A stretch of DNA of 64,000 nucleotides from DATGPD01 sp031423015 (GTDB lineage Bacteria; Planctomycetota; UBA1135; UBA2386). Both the position numbers and the translations under genes were made by a program. Position 1 is the stretch's first letter. Every line of letters starts with the position of its first letter. Positions 1 through 9,719 of the stretch are shown in pieces. The notes beneath the pieces are model-generated. The model was not told the DNA's origin. It ran no database searches and saw nothing but the letters and a program-made list of their open reading frames with translations. The DNA is taken from NCBI GenBank assembly GCA_031423015.1, contig JANPER010000135.1:27496-91495 (forward strand), in the 5' to 3' direction.

Positions 1-264
1 GAGCTGATGGTGCGGGCGCAGATCCGCCACGACTCGCCTGATATCTGGCTGTCGCCGTTCCTCAAGGGGCCGATGAGTCAGCACTTCAGCCATCTCGTGC
101 ACCCTGAGCGGCGCGCTCTGATCAACGACCTGCGCAGCCGCGGCGTCATCCGCGTCGAAGAGCGCGACAACATGTACGCCGATCATCCCTACTCGGTGAT
201 CGTGATCGACGAGTCGCATCCGATGGCGCAGTCGGCGCGCAATCGCGTGGTGCGCGGCGCGTAG
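1..264 (+). CDS. C-terminal end of an unrecognised protein (cut by window edge)
   Basis: The reading frame is open from the first base, so this is the last 87 codons of a longer gene that starts outside the window. The product is hydrophilic and ends in a possible winged-helix-like stretch (residues roughly 25-75, with HPERRALINDLRSRGVIRVE). This loosely resembles OST-HTH/LOTUS-type RNA-binding modules, but that is only an impression. It converges on the decayed kinase gene 8 bp downstream. No function is assigned. Confidence 0.5.
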   Translation, partial: ELMVRAQIRHDSPDIWLSPFLKGPMSQHFSHLVHPERRALINDLRSRGVIRVEERDNMYADHPYSVIVIDESHPMAQSARNRVVRGA

Positions 265-272
265 GCGCGGGC

Positions 273-2946
273 TCAATGCGGAAGGCGCGGCCAGGGTCGG
301 GCCAGAGTTTCGTCTGCCCAGCGCGTCAGCTCCGCCGCGCGATCCTCTGGCACGCTCCCCTTCTCGCGGGCCTCGTCGAGCCGGTTGCGCAGGTTGCCGG
401 CGATGTGACGGTCGTAGTAGGTCGTGTCCCATACCTCGACGTGGTCGCCGAGCCCCGACATCGCAAGCCAGTTGCCGCCGTCACCGAACGACACCGAGCC
501 AACGTCGCCGTCGAACATCGCGAAGCGCCCGCACTGTCGTTCACTCGCGAGATCCCAGAAGCAGACCACACCGTCGTTGCTGCCCGATACCAGCAGGTTC
601 GGGTCGCGCGGGTGGAAGGCCAGGGTCCAAACTGCGCCGGTATGCCCACGCAGCGTGGTCTGCAGCGCCCCGGTCGCGCTGTCGAACAGCAAGACCTCAC
701 GGGCGAACGAGCCCACGGCGAGCCGTCGTCCGTCGGGGCTGAACACGGGTTCCCAGACCGGCTTGTCGTGCAACGTGAGCGAGGCCTCTGTCGCCAGCGT
801 GCGCAGCGTGAGTCCGACACCACGGCAGGAAATCGCCAGCCGCTCTCCGTCGGGTGAGAACGCGACGCCGACCACTTCTCCCTGCTTGGGATTGATGACC
901 CACTCGTGCAACAGTTTGCCGGTCGCTACTTCGTGCACCCGTACGATGTCGTCCGTGGTGCCGCTGGCGATGCGACCGCGGCCGTCCATCTGCGCGCAGC
1001 GGACGTGGTCACCGAGGAACGAAGTCTCGATTGTGGCCCACGTCGTCGTGTCCCGAACGCGGACCGCGTCGTCGGCCGCGCTGATCAGCGTACCGGTGGC
1101 AGCGTCGAGTCGCAGCCACACGAAACTACCCACGGGGTTTATCGCCGAGACGACACGGTTGGAGTGTCCACCAAGGCGTAGCCGATCGGCGGGCGGTGCC
1201 AGTTCCCATAGGCGCAGTTCGTCTGCGGTGACATGCCAAAGCAGGCGCTCGCCTGAGTCCGTACACATCACCAAACCGCCCTTGGTGGCAAAGTGAACGC
1301 GCTCCATGCGCGTGGGCTGCCACCGATCGACGCGGATCCAACCGCAAGCCAGGACCGAGCCATCGTGCTGCAAGCTCAAGAGGTCGCGGATCGTGCCATT
1401 CGCGCCCGCGACCGTCGCCCTACACTTGCCGTCGGCGATCGACCACGTGCGCAAGGTGCGACCCACCGAGCCGGAGACGAGGATGGCCGGGTCGCCAGCG
1501 AAGCACAGGCTGGAGACGCCGTCGCGGTGTCCGGCGAGCTCATGCGCGCGGCGACGCTCGCCGACATCGAACAGGTCGATGCAGCCATCGCGGCGGCCCG
1601 CGGCCAGCCAGCGGCTGGTCCGGTCGAACGCCAGCCCGCGGTCGTATGGCCCGGTGTGCTGCAGCAGGACCGCGTCTTGGTCGATGCGCCAGATGCACAG
1701 ACACGACGGCGTGAGCGCGGCGAGGTGCACGCCGTCGCGCGGCGTCCCACAGCTCGATGCCGGTTGTCGTGCCGAGGGCGATGCGCGTTCCGTCGGATGA
1801 TACGTCGATACTCATGATCGGACTTGCGTACCTGACTTCTTGCACCAGGCGCAGCGTGCGGCCATCGAGGAAGCGCAACCACGCGTCTTGGCCTCCCATG
1901 ACGACCAGTTCGCCGGCGCCGATCACGCCGATGCAACGCCGACCGAGCGTTGCGTCGCGGTGGATCGACGCCAAGCAGCGGTTGTTCGCATAGGTCTCCC
2001 ACAGCGCCCAGTGCGTCGCGCGTGGGGTGCCGCCGGCGATGTGTTGTGGCCATAGCTCATTTTCAGCGAACGTCATGTCACCGAGGCGCACCTGCGTTCG
2101 GGCGCGTTCGAACTTGCTCGCCGCCAGTTCACCGTCGGCACGTTTCTCATTGGCGACCGCCCTTTGTTCGCTGGCGACCGCCGCCTGTTCGCTGACGAGC
2201 GCCGTTTGCTCATTGGCCCGCGCCTTCAAGAACAGCCATGTGCTCACCGTGAATCCCACGGCGAGGGCGAGCATCGTCGTGGTGATCGCGGTTGCCAGGC
2301 CGCGGTTGCGGCGGATCCACTGCCGCAGCACGGCGAGCCGGCCAGTGCCATGGGCGGCCACCACACGCACTTCGAGAAACGCGCGCAGATCGTCGGCGAG
2401 CGCCTGCATGGCGGGGTAGCGCGCGGCGGGGTCGCGGGCCATGGCGCGTTCGCAGATGGCGATGAGTTTGGCGGGCAAGCGTGTTGCGAGGTCAGCGATC
2501 GGCGGCGGCGGACCCTGGCGGAGGCACTCGATGATCGCGTCGCCGCTCGGTGTCTCGCCAGCCGCCACGTACGGCATCGCGCCGGCCAGCAGGTGGTAGA
2601 GCATGGCGCCGATGGCGTACACGTCTGTAGCTGCTCCTACCCAGTCGACATGGCCGAGCGCTTGCTCGGGGGCCATGTACACCGGCGTGCCGATGACGTC
2701 GCCGGCACGGGTCTGCACGGCAGATGTGGGCGGTGGCGCGGCCGGCGGTGCGCCACTTTGTTGCGCGTCGTCGCTCGGCTCAGCCAGCACCCGTGCGAGG
2801 CCCCAGTCCATGACGTAGGTCTCGCCAAAGCTGCCGACCATGATGTTGGTGGGCTTGAGGTCGCGGTGCAACACGCCGCGGCTGTGCGCGTAGGCCACGG
2901 CTTCGCACACGCGTTGCAGCACCCAGGACTCACTCCACCGGCCCAA
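273..2946 (-). pseudogene. decayed Ser/Thr protein kinase with C-terminal WD40 propeller
   Basis: Two reading frames together spell one protein. The upstream frame (2946 to about 1740) carries a kinase C-lobe (HRDLKPTN, DWGLA in place of DFG, YMAPEQ), a membrane helix, a coiled coil and the start of a WD40 propeller. The propeller continues in another frame (about 1750 to 273) with typical repeats such as VWTLAFHP...LLVSGSNDGVVCFWDL. The frame change lies within about 20 bases after codons reading GIELWD. The start is also lost: the sequence opens just before the catalytic loop, with no glycine-rich loop or ATP-binding lysine found upstream. The missing N-lobe makes this a dead gene even if the frameshift were a sequencing error. 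Intact relatives are membrane-anchored kinases with periplasmic WD40 sensors. Confidence 0.8.
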
Positions 2947-3079
2947 CCAGGCTGAAGAGAGACAGGGTGAAGGAGTTCATGACAGTTCTCGGAGGTTTCT
3001 TTGCGGACGTTTGGTTCGTTGCGCCGCCACCGCATGGCGGTTTCACCACCTCCATCCCTCACCCCGCTCCGCGCTTCGA

Positions 3080-3114
3080 GACTTCCGCGAAAACTGATCT
3101 ACTGCGGAATGCGC
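3080..3114 (+). repeat. left 35-bp direct repeat flanking the toxin-antitoxin pair
   Basis: It matches 4127-4161 at 31 of 35 positions without gaps. Both copies begin GACTTCCG and end CTGCGGAATGCGC, and contain short inverted arms (TTCCGC near the start, GCGGAA near the end). The two copies lie 1,047 bp apart on either side of the UPF0175/DUF3368 genes. Confidence 0.65.
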
Positions 3115-3245
3115 GGCGGTGCGATCGATGCAACTGGCAACGTTGGAGCACCGTGTGCGCAATGCTGGTGGCATCGAGCACGGAGCAGCGAAGAACGCGC
3201 CGCCAGTGACACGATCAGCACACCGCGGCGTATGATGACCTCACG

Positions 3246-3497
3246 ATGTCCCACCTTCTAATCGAGTTGCCCGAGAGCATCCTGGTCGGGTCGGGCCAGT
3301 CGCGTGAGGAGTTTGTCAAGGAGGCGCGCTTTCTTCTGCTTGCCAAGCTGTTCGAGATGGGGCGCGTGTCGTCGGGGAAAGCGGCGAACATTTGCGGCAT
3401 GAACCGCGTGGACTTCCTGTTCGCTGTTGGTCGTCTCGGCATTCCTGTCACCAGCTTCGACGAAGACGAGCTGCGCCGCGAACTTGGCCGTGCTTGA
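3246..3497 (+). CDS. UPF0175 family antitoxin
   Basis: An 83-residue protein of the UPF0175 type, small putative DNA-binding antitoxins usually encoded just before a DUF3368 PIN toxin. The central part (VKEARFLLLAKLFEMGRVSSGKAANICGM) has the family's helix-turn-helix look, and the C-terminus (VTSFDEDELRREL) is the usual toxin-contact tail. A TATGAT hexamer ends 9 bases before the ATG, so transcription may start at or next to the start codon. The gene overlaps the toxin start by 8 bases. Autoregulation is expected from the family, not shown. Confidence 0.85.
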   Translation: MSHLLIELPESILVGSGQSREEFVKEARFLLLAKLFEMGRVSSGKAANICGMNRVDFLFAVGRLGIPVTSFDEDELRRELGRA

Positions 3498-3993
3498 AGC
3501 GGTCGTCGTTGCTGACAGCGGCCCGCTGATCGCGCTGGCCACGATCGGGCAGCTCGAACTACTGCATGCTCTTCACCGGGAGGTCCTGGTTCCGGATGCG
3601 GTCTTCGCTGAAGTGGTGGGTGCAGGCGCGTGGCGACCGGGAGCACAGAGAGTTGCGGCAGCCGATTGGCTGCAACGCGTAACGGTCGAGCCGCTGACAG
3701 ATCATCTGTTGCTCGATGAACTGGGCCGCGGCGAGGCTGAGGCCATTGCATTGGCTGTCCGGCGAGGCCGTGTGTTGGTCTTGATTGACGAGGTCGAGGG
3801 CCGACGGATCGCAGAGACCATCTACGGGTTGCCGGTGCGCGGCATCCTCGGAACGTTGACCAAGGCAAAGGAGAACGGGCTCGTGCCGGCAGTGCGCCCT
3901 CTGCTCGAGATGTTGATCCAGAGCGGCTATCACCTTGCGTCGTCCCTGGTGGAGCAAGTTTGCCGCCTTTGCGGCGAGGCACCGAGCCGCTGA
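3490..3993 (+). CDS. DUF3368 PIN-domain toxin (putative RNase)
   Basis: A 167-residue PIN-fold protein, expected to be a metal-dependent endoribonuclease neutralised by the preceding UPF0175 protein. Candidate acidic active-site residues are visible: Asp in VVADSGPLIAL near the start, Glu in LGRGEAEAIALA and Asp in VLIDEVEGR. GTG at 3490 was chosen because it lies inside the antitoxin's last codons, which gives translational coupling, and leaves a normal DUF3368 N-terminus. The pair sits alone between 35-bp direct repeats, as expected of a recently mobile cassette. Confidence 0.85.
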   Translation: MLEAVVVADSGPLIALATIGQLELLHALHREVLVPDAVFAEVVGAGAWRPGAQRVAAADWLQRVTVEPLTDHLLLDELGRGEAEAIALAVRRGRVLVLIDEVEGRRIAETIYGLPVRGILGTLTKAKENGLVPAVRPLLEMLIQSGYHLASSLVEQVCRLCGEAPSR

Positions 3994-4126
3994 AGAGCAC
4001 CATCGGGCTCCAAACATGCTGCGCGGCGGCTCGAATCGATCTACACCTTGCGGGTCAAGGGCAAGTCGAAGTCGGTCGGCTGCACGCCGATCAGCAGGGT
4101 CACCCAGCCGACGTAGCCCGACGGCG

Positions 4127-4161
4127 GACTTCCGAGAAAACCGCTCGACTGCGGAATGCGC
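4127..4161 (+). repeat. right 35-bp direct repeat flanking the toxin-antitoxin pair
   Basis: The partner of 3080-3114, with four substitutions and no gaps. Otherwise 3994-4253 holds no gene that I can see. Confidence 0.65.
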
Positions 4162-4253
4162 CGACGCGATCCCCGGACGGGCAGAGCGGCCCGCCGTTCA
4201 CACCCCCGAGTAACCAACGCGTGACGGCTGCCGCCGCGCCCAGTCCGGTCGCG

Positions 4254-5756
4254 CTACTCGGGCGTCGCCGCGTTCTTGCGCTCTTGCTGCAGGCGCAGCC
4301 AGATGCCGTGCATGCCTTCGACCTGGCGCTTCATCCACGCGCCGACGCCGTCTTGCAACTTGGTGCGCGTGGCGGCGCGCGTGCGGGTGTTGACGATCTT
4401 GCGCAGCGCTGCGCCTACGGCGTCAGCGGTGTCGAGGTCGAGGTCGCTGTACTTGGCACCCTTCACCAGGGCCTTGTGCACGCCACTTAGGTCGAACTCG
4501 CCGCGGAACGCCGGGTGGTAGGCGCCGTTGCGCAGGAGGGCCTGCATCTCGATGAAGGGCGCGTTCAGCAGCGCGCGCGCGCGCGCCTTGTCTTCACCGG
4601 TCAGGTCTTCCACCAGTTCGCGCAATCGGTCTTCGATGTCGTGCGGGAAGAAGAACACCGTGTGTGCGCCGATGATGGCGTCGAGCAGGGAGTGCACGAA
4701 CTTGGGGCGCGGGTCTTCTTTGCCGTCGGTGAGGAACGAGGCGTGTTCGGGCTTGCTGCCCTCGGCCTTGAGCGTCAGCTTGTGCCAGGCGAACGGGATC
4801 TTCTGCCATGGACGCGAGCGCTCGAAGCGCGGCAGCACTTCGAGCAGATTCTCGATCCACACGAAGTGCATCGGGTAGTCGCATTCCGCAAGCTCCTCGA
4901 ACACCCGGGGCTCGATGATCAGGTCGTCGGCCTGCACGCTGGTCAACACGCGCTTTTGCACCGCGGTCAAGCCTTCGCGCTCGACGTCGATCTGGCCAAG
5001 ATCCTCGATGGCTTCCTGGTGGAAGAGATCGACCTGCGAACGCGTGAGGCTCGGCAGTTCGACCAACGGATGCGCCGGGCCTTCGGACGTGCAGCGCGCG
5101 AGGTGCGGACAGGTGAGCGGCGCGCGGCACCAGGTGCCGGTCGGTAGTTCGAGCGAGCCTTCGTCCTCGAGCACCTCGCTGAACGACGACAGCATGCCCT
5201 CGATCCTGCCGATGTGGCGACGAACGCGCGCCGTGGCGTCGACGTTCTTGAACAGCTCGTGCACCGGGTGCTTGCCGCCGGCGTGCAGGTAGCGCCGGCT
5301 CATGTGGATGATGCTCGTGCGCTTCACCTTGAAGCCGAGCTTCTCGAGCACGTAGACCTGCAGGGCCAGGTCCATGATGTGCCGCGGCTTGATCGACACC
5401 CCGGCTTTGACCTCGAACAGGTCGAGGTCGCCGTTGCCGGACGAGATCAGGATGTCGCACGCGATCTCCACGTCCGCGTGGCGGAAGCGACCGTGGAACA
5501 CCACCTGCGGCTTTTTGTCGCGCACCAACTTGTCGGTGGTGGCGACCGCGTTCTTGTCGCCCGGGTCGATGGCGACGCCCTTGGGAAACGCGCTACTCGC
5601 CAGTTCGACCAGCTCGGCGCCGACCTCGGCGATCATCGCCTGAGTCTCGCCGGGGTCGGGGGCCTTCTTGGCTTGGTGGTAGTCGAGATAGAGACGCTTG
5701 GCGCACTGGAGACCGGATGTGAACAGTGCGTTGCTGATGCGCGGCGAGTGCGACAC
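4254..5756 (-). CDS. DUF2779 domain protein with Cas4-like nuclease N-terminus
   Basis: A 500-residue protein. Residues 1-240 look like a PD-(D/E)XK nuclease of the Cas4/AddB kind: an early Cys in SGLQCAKRLYLDYHQ, the DILISSGNGDLDLFEVKAG segment with the Asp and Glu-x-Lys of the active site, and a later cysteine group in WCRAPLTCPHLARC. With the first Cys this could bind an iron-sulfur cluster. The C-terminal half fits DUF2779, with the WIENLLEV...PRFERSRPWQKIPFAWH pattern. Start is GTG. It stands alone between the toxin-antitoxin pair and an unrelated secreted protein. The substrate is unknown, and DNA end processing or defence are possibilities only. Confidence 0.8.
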   Translation of the reverse strand: MSHSPRISNALFTSGLQCAKRLYLDYHQAKKAPDPGETQAMIAEVGAELVELASSAFPKGVAIDPGDKNAVATTDKLVRDKKPQVVFHGRFRHADVEIACDILISSGNGDLDLFEVKAGVSIKPRHIMDLALQVYVLEKLGFKVKRTSIIHMSRRYLHAGGKHPVHELFKNVDATARVRRHIGRIEGMLSSFSEVLEDEGSLELPTGTWCRAPLTCPHLARCTSEGPAHPLVELPSLTRSQVDLFHQEAIEDLGQIDVEREGLTAVQKRVLTSVQADDLIIEPRVFEELAECDYPMHFVWIENLLEVLPRFERSRPWQKIPFAWHKLTLKAEGSKPEHASFLTDGKEDPRPKFVHSLLDAIIGAHTVFFFPHDIEDRLRELVEDLTGEDKARARALLNAPFIEMQALLRNGAYHPAFRGEFDLSGVHKALVKGAKYSDLDLDTADAVGAALRKIVNTRTRAATRTKLQDGVGAWMKRQVEGMHGIWLRLQQERKNAATPE

Positions 5757-5849
5757 GACGTTTCTGAGCTATTGCATCCGGACCGAGGGCGTGACGCGCC
5801 CCTCCCAAGCCGGCAGGGCCCGGACTATACGCGGTCGGCTGGTGCCGAC

Positions 5850-6587
5850 TCAACTGGTCATTCGTTTCCTGAGCGCGTGCAGCGCGACTCCGATACAGAG
5901 GCCCAGGAGCGCCGCCCACAACAGCTTCGACCCGAGCTTGGTCGAGCCGCGCGCTGGCACACCTACCTGCAGGCTGGTGCAGAGCGCGCCGAAAGCTGTC
6001 TCGCCGCCCGCCCGGTCGGAGTCCGGCCAGCTGAGTGTGAAACTGAGCGTCTCGCCGCCGCTGGGCACGTAGGCGTCGAAGCGCAGGCGGGTGGCCGCGC
6101 CGGCCGCGTCGATGGCCACTGTCGCGACGACCGCCGGGTACTTTGCCGTGCCCACCGTCGACAACGACAGGTCGGCGAGGGTGTAGCGGTCGGGGCCGCG
6201 GGTCGTCAGGGTCGCGTAGTGCGTGCGCACGGCGGCCAGCCCCGCCTCATCCATTTGGGGTTCGCCATCGATCACGACGATCGACAGGGCCTTGCCGTCG
6301 AACGTTCCGGCCAGCCATTGATCGATGGCGCCCAGCGTCACCAAGCGCGGCGGTTCTGGCTCGAGCAGTTCGGGCGGGATCTTGTCGCCGCGGCCACGGA
6401 GCGTGCGCCCTTCGTCTGGCGTCAACGTGCGCCAACCGCTGGGCGGGTCGAGCGCGAATCGGCCCGCGGGGTCGATGTAGTCGAGCAGCGGCTTGACCGC
6501 TCGCGGCGGGGTCTTTGGTGATTGAGCCGGCGCCAGAGTCGCGCCGGCCAGAGCGGTCATGACACGAAGGCACGCGAGCGAGCGCAT
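5850..6587 (-). CDS. unrecognised exported protein with C-terminal membrane anchor
   Basis: A 245-residue protein with an N-terminal signal sequence (ending about residue 22, LAPAQS) and a hydrophobic C-terminal helix (LLWAALLGLCIGVALHAL) followed by RKR. That predicts an extracytoplasmic domain of about 190 residues held by a tail anchor. The middle (ALDPPSGWRTL..., then LSIVVIDGEPQMDEAGLAAVRTHY) resembles the PsbP/DUF1795-like folds found in many secreted proteins, a weak similarity. It is divergent from the lipoprotein gene at 6683. Confidence 0.7.
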   Translation of the reverse strand: MRSLACLRVMTALAGATLAPAQSPKTPPRAVKPLLDYIDPAGRFALDPPSGWRTLTPDEGRTLRGRGDKIPPELLEPEPPRLVTLGAIDQWLAGTFDGKALSIVVIDGEPQMDEAGLAAVRTHYATLTTRGPDRYTLADLSLSTVGTAKYPAVVATVAIDAAGAATRLRFDAYVPSGGETLSFTLSWPDSDRAGGETAFGALCTSLQVGVPARGSTKLGSKLLWAALLGLCIGVALHALRKRMTS

Positions 6588-6682
6588 GGGTTCATCGCTA
6601 CTCGGTCGTTGGCCTGCGGTAAAGGCTTCGTCGCGTTCCGACGCCTCGTCGCGGGTGCCCGGTCAGCTATCGTCGTCACCGC

Positions 6683-7123
6683 GTGGTCCCTTCCCCCCAA
6701 CCCCGTGCGGTCGCGGCCAACTCGTCGCGGTGTCGGCGGCTCGCGCTGGCCTTCCTGCTGGTCAGCGGCTGCCAGATGCCGCCGTACCAGCCTGAGACCG
6801 TGCCGGTGCCGACTGACGAAACGACGTTTGCCACGGTTGCTGATGTGGCGCGTGCCCGCTTCCCCCGCCTGCTGATCTGCGACCCGAAGACGTTCCGCAT
6901 GCAGAGTGACTGGGTCGAGGCCGAGGATGGTGCCGTTCCTGGTCGCCGCCGGCTCACGGTGTTCTCGCTGGCGCCCGGACGCGTCGCGGTGGTAGTCGAA
7001 GTGTCCTGGCTGCACACGGGTCTCGACTCGACACCGTACTGGTCTGCGCCGGTGGGCGATGCGGTCGCGGAGCGTGAACTCGCGGCGGCGCTGCGCGCCG
7101 CGTTCGGCTTCGGCGACGGTTAG
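6683..7123 (+). CDS. small putative lipoprotein
   Basis: A 146-residue product with an N-terminal signal and a lipobox-like LVSGC (Cys about residue 30), so it is probably lipid-anchored. The mature part has mixed alpha/beta character (VVVEVSWLHTGLDSTPYWSAPVGD) and no recognised domain. GTG is taken as start. It is divergent from 5850-6587 and convergent with the gene that ends at 7132. Confidence 0.6.
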   Translation: MVPSPQPRAVAANSSRCRRLALAFLLVSGCQMPPYQPETVPVPTDETTFATVADVARARFPRLLICDPKTFRMQSDWVEAEDGAVPGRRRLTVFSLAPGRVAVVVEVSWLHTGLDSTPYWSAPVGDAVAERELAAALRAAFGFGDG

Positions 7124-7131
7124 GGCCTGAT

Positions 7132-8169
7132 CTAGCCGCTTGCCTTGATCGGTTGCGTCATGCGGTCGAGAGACACACGCAGGCGGCGATCGTCGCTGCG
7201 GCGCTGGGCGCGGCGCAGGAGCGCGCGCGCCGCGTGATCGTGTCCGCGGAACTCCAGCAGGCGCGCGCGTGCCAGCACCACGGCGGTCGGGTCGGCGGCG
7301 CAATCCCGCGCCTGCCGGAGCGCGCGCGCGGCGCGCTGCGGGTGGCGGCGAGCGATCGCCAGCTCGAAACACCACAAGTGCACGTGCGGCGCGTTCGGTG
7401 AGAGATCGAGCGCCGAGCCGAGGGCGCGCTCGGGGTCGTGTGGGTTGCGACACTTGCTGCCGTAGCGCAGCAGCACGCGCCGAAGCGTGGCGTCGACCGG
7501 CAGGTAGCGCAGCCGTTCGCGAATGCGCAGCACGCGTTGCAAGCGCGCGTGCGGGTCTGGGCGGTTGCGGCCGTGTTCCTCGAGGATCAACACGTGGCGG
7601 CCGTCGCGCAGCACATCGGCGGCCAGGCCCAGCAAAGCCTCGGTCAGTCGTCGGCGCCAGAACTCGACGTCGCGCCCGCCTTGCAGGGCGGCCACGAGGC
7701 GTTCACCGCGGCGGCGAAGCTGCAACGGCGTGAGGCCGATGCTGCGCGCGGTGATGAGCTCGTTCAGCCGGCCGTTCTTGAGGTGCACGCCGTGCTGCAT
7801 CAAGGTCTCGGCGAACTTGGCGTCGCCGCTCCCGAGCGCGGGACCTTGTGTCACGGTCGACACCGCGGCGGCGATGTCGTCGAGTACGGCGTCGCTTTGC
7901 CGCGCGCTCGCCGTCCTGCCCCGCAACCAATAGTGCGACCGGCCGACCAAGCGCAGCCAGCGCTCGTGGCGCTGATCGATGCTCATCGCTTCGATGCTCT
8001 GGCGGTGCGCGACAAAGTCGGCGGCGACCTCTTGCGACAGATCGTCTACCAGGTCGCCGTGGTAGACCCTGCTGAGGCCCTGCCAGGCCCCCAGCTTGCG
8101 TACGGCCGCTGGCATGGCGACGCGAAAAAAGTGTTCGAGGCAGGCGAGTTGCGGATCTTGCGGTTGCAT
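7132..8169 (-). CDS. sigma-region-2-like protein with repeat-rich C-terminus (unrecognised)
   Basis: A 345-residue protein. ATG at 8169 was preferred over upstream in-frame codons because AGGAG lies 9 bases before it. Residues 5-95 (EHFFRVAMPAAV...YHGDLVDDLSQEVAADFVAH...RWLRLVGRSHYWL) recall the DDLxQE helix of sigma-70 region 2 in ECF factors, but no clear region 4 follows. The C-terminal third is Ala/Arg-rich with TPR-like helix pairs (FELAIARRHPQRAARALRQAR). It might be a diverged sigma factor or a TPR protein. Function is not assigned. Confidence 0.6.
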   Translation of the reverse strand: MQPQDPQLACLEHFFRVAMPAAVRKLGAWQGLSRVYHGDLVDDLSQEVAADFVAHRQSIEAMSIDQRHERWLRLVGRSHYWLRGRTASARQSDAVLDDIAAAVSTVTQGPALGSGDAKFAETLMQHGVHLKNGRLNELITARSIGLTPLQLRRRGERLVAALQGGRDVEFWRRRLTEALLGLAADVLRDGRHVLILEEHGRNRPDPHARLQRVLRIRERLRYLPVDATLRRVLLRYGSKCRNPHDPERALGSALDLSPNAPHVHLWCFELAIARRHPQRAARALRQARDCAADPTAVVLARARLLEFRGHDHAARALLRRAQRRSDDRRLRVSLDRMTQPIKASG

Positions 8170-8444
8170 GGCTTCGATCTCCTGGGCTCCTGCGAGGTCG
8201 CCTCGTAATACAGTTTTGTATGAGTCGTGCCAACGTGGGCGTGCAGAAAGTCTGACCACGACCGCACCGTGCTCGCCGGTCGCTCGAACTCCTCCACAGC
8301 GCGGTCGGCCCACAACTTGAACCGGAGCTTGGCGCCGCTCGCGATCTTGCGGAAGGAACACAAGCCTCGCGCCTGCCCGTCGCGCGTTCGCTATGCTTCC
8401 CGCCCTTTGTTGATCCGCCCATCGTGGCTCTTGCAGCCCATCGC

Positions 8445-9719
8445 ATGACGACCACTTGTGTCACCGGCATCCTGTGGGGTGACGAAGGCAAGGGCAAGAT
8501 CATCGACCTGCTCGCCCGCGACGCCGACTTCGTCGTGCGCTACGGCGGTGGGCACAACGCCGGCCACACCCTGATCTGGCGCGGCGACCGCCTCGTCCTG
8601 CACCTGGTCCCTTCCGGCATCCTCAACCCGCAGATCACCAATGTGATCGGCAACGGTGTCGTCGTCGACCCGATCCACCTGCGCGGCGAGATCGCGCGTC
8701 TGCGCGAGCGCGGCGTGGTGGTAGACCCCGGCCGCAACCTCCTGGTCTCCGAGCGGGCGCCTCTCATCTTGCCGCTGCACCAGGCCCTCGACCGCGTGAT
8801 GGAAGGTCTGCGCGGGGCCGGCAAGATCGGCACCACCGGCCGCGGCATCGGTCCGGCCTACGCCGATCGGGCCTATCGTTCGGGCCTGCGCGTCGGCGAC
8901 TTGTTGCGCCCCAAGGCCCAGCTGCGCGACGCGATCGGCGCTCTGGCGCGTGAAAAGGCGCCGTTGTTCGCCGCGCACGGCGGTCTCACCTTCGACGTCG
9001 ACGCCGTGGCCAGCGAGCTGAGCGCGGTCGGTGCCGAGTTGCGGCCGGCCATCGCCGACACCGGCCACATCCTGCGCCAGGCCGTCCGCGACGGCAAACG
9101 CATCCTCTTCGAGGGGGCTCAGGGCGTGCTGCTCGACGTCGATCTGGGCACCTATCCCTACGTGACTTCGTCGAACGCTTCGCCCGCCGGCGTGCCGTCG
9201 GGGACCGGCATCCCGCCGACCGCGTTGCAGCGGGTCGTCGGCGTGATTAAGGCGTATGCCACGCGCGTCGGCGAAGGGCCGTTCCCAACCGAGATCCCCG
9301 AGCCCGAGGTGGTGCGGTTGCGCGAGGCTGGTAACGAGTATGGCTCGACCACGCGCCGGCCCCGCCGCTGCGGCTGGTTCGATGCGGTTGCCGTGCGCTA
9401 TGGCGTCGAAGTGTCGGGCGCTTCTGAGCTGTGCATGACGAATCTCGACGTGTTGTCGGGCTTCGATCCCCTGCGCATCGCGATCGCCTACCAGATGCCG
9501 GGCGGGCGCCTCGATCGCTTCCCGGCGTTCGGTCTCGAAGCGGCGAAGCCGATCTACGAGGAAGTGAAGGGCTTCGACGGCGACCTCACTGGCGTGCGTA
9601 AGTTCGAGGACTTGCCGCCTGCCGCGCGCCACTACGTCACCACGCTCGAGGCGCGCGTCGGCGTGCCGATCAAGCTGGTGTCGGTTGGCCCCGCGCGCGA
9701 TCAGGTCATCCACCGATGA
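8445..9719 (+). CDS. purA: adenylosuccinate synthetase
   Basis: Joins IMP and aspartate with GTP hydrolysis, the first step from IMP to AMP. The 424-residue product has the family signatures: the P-loop WGDEGKGK at residues 10-17, GGHNAGHT at about 40, GTTGRGIGPAYADRA at about 130, QGVLLDVDLGTYPYVTSSN and the C-terminal GPARDQVI. Position 9 of the usual GxQWGDEGKGK motif is Leu rather than Gln. ATG at 8445 fits the usual length, with an in-frame GTG at 8424 as alternative. First gene of an overlapping operon: its TGA overlaps the uppS ATG by four bases. Confidence 0.95.
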   Translation: MTTTCVTGILWGDEGKGKIIDLLARDADFVVRYGGGHNAGHTLIWRGDRLVLHLVPSGILNPQITNVIGNGVVVDPIHLRGEIARLRERGVVVDPGRNLLVSERAPLILPLHQALDRVMEGLRGAGKIGTTGRGIGPAYADRAYRSGLRVGDLLRPKAQLRDAIGALAREKAPLFAAHGGLTFDVDAVASELSAVGAELRPAIADTGHILRQAVRDGKRILFEGAQGVLLDVDLGTYPYVTSSNASPAGVPSGTGIPPTALQRVVGVIKAYATRVGEGPFPTEIPEPEVVRLREAGNEYGSTTRRPRRCGWFDAVAVRYGVEVSGASELCMTNLDVLSGFDPLRIAIAYQMPGGRLDRFPAFGLEAAKPIYEEVKGFDGDLTGVRKFEDLPPAARHYVTTLEARVGVPIKLVSVGPARDQVIHR

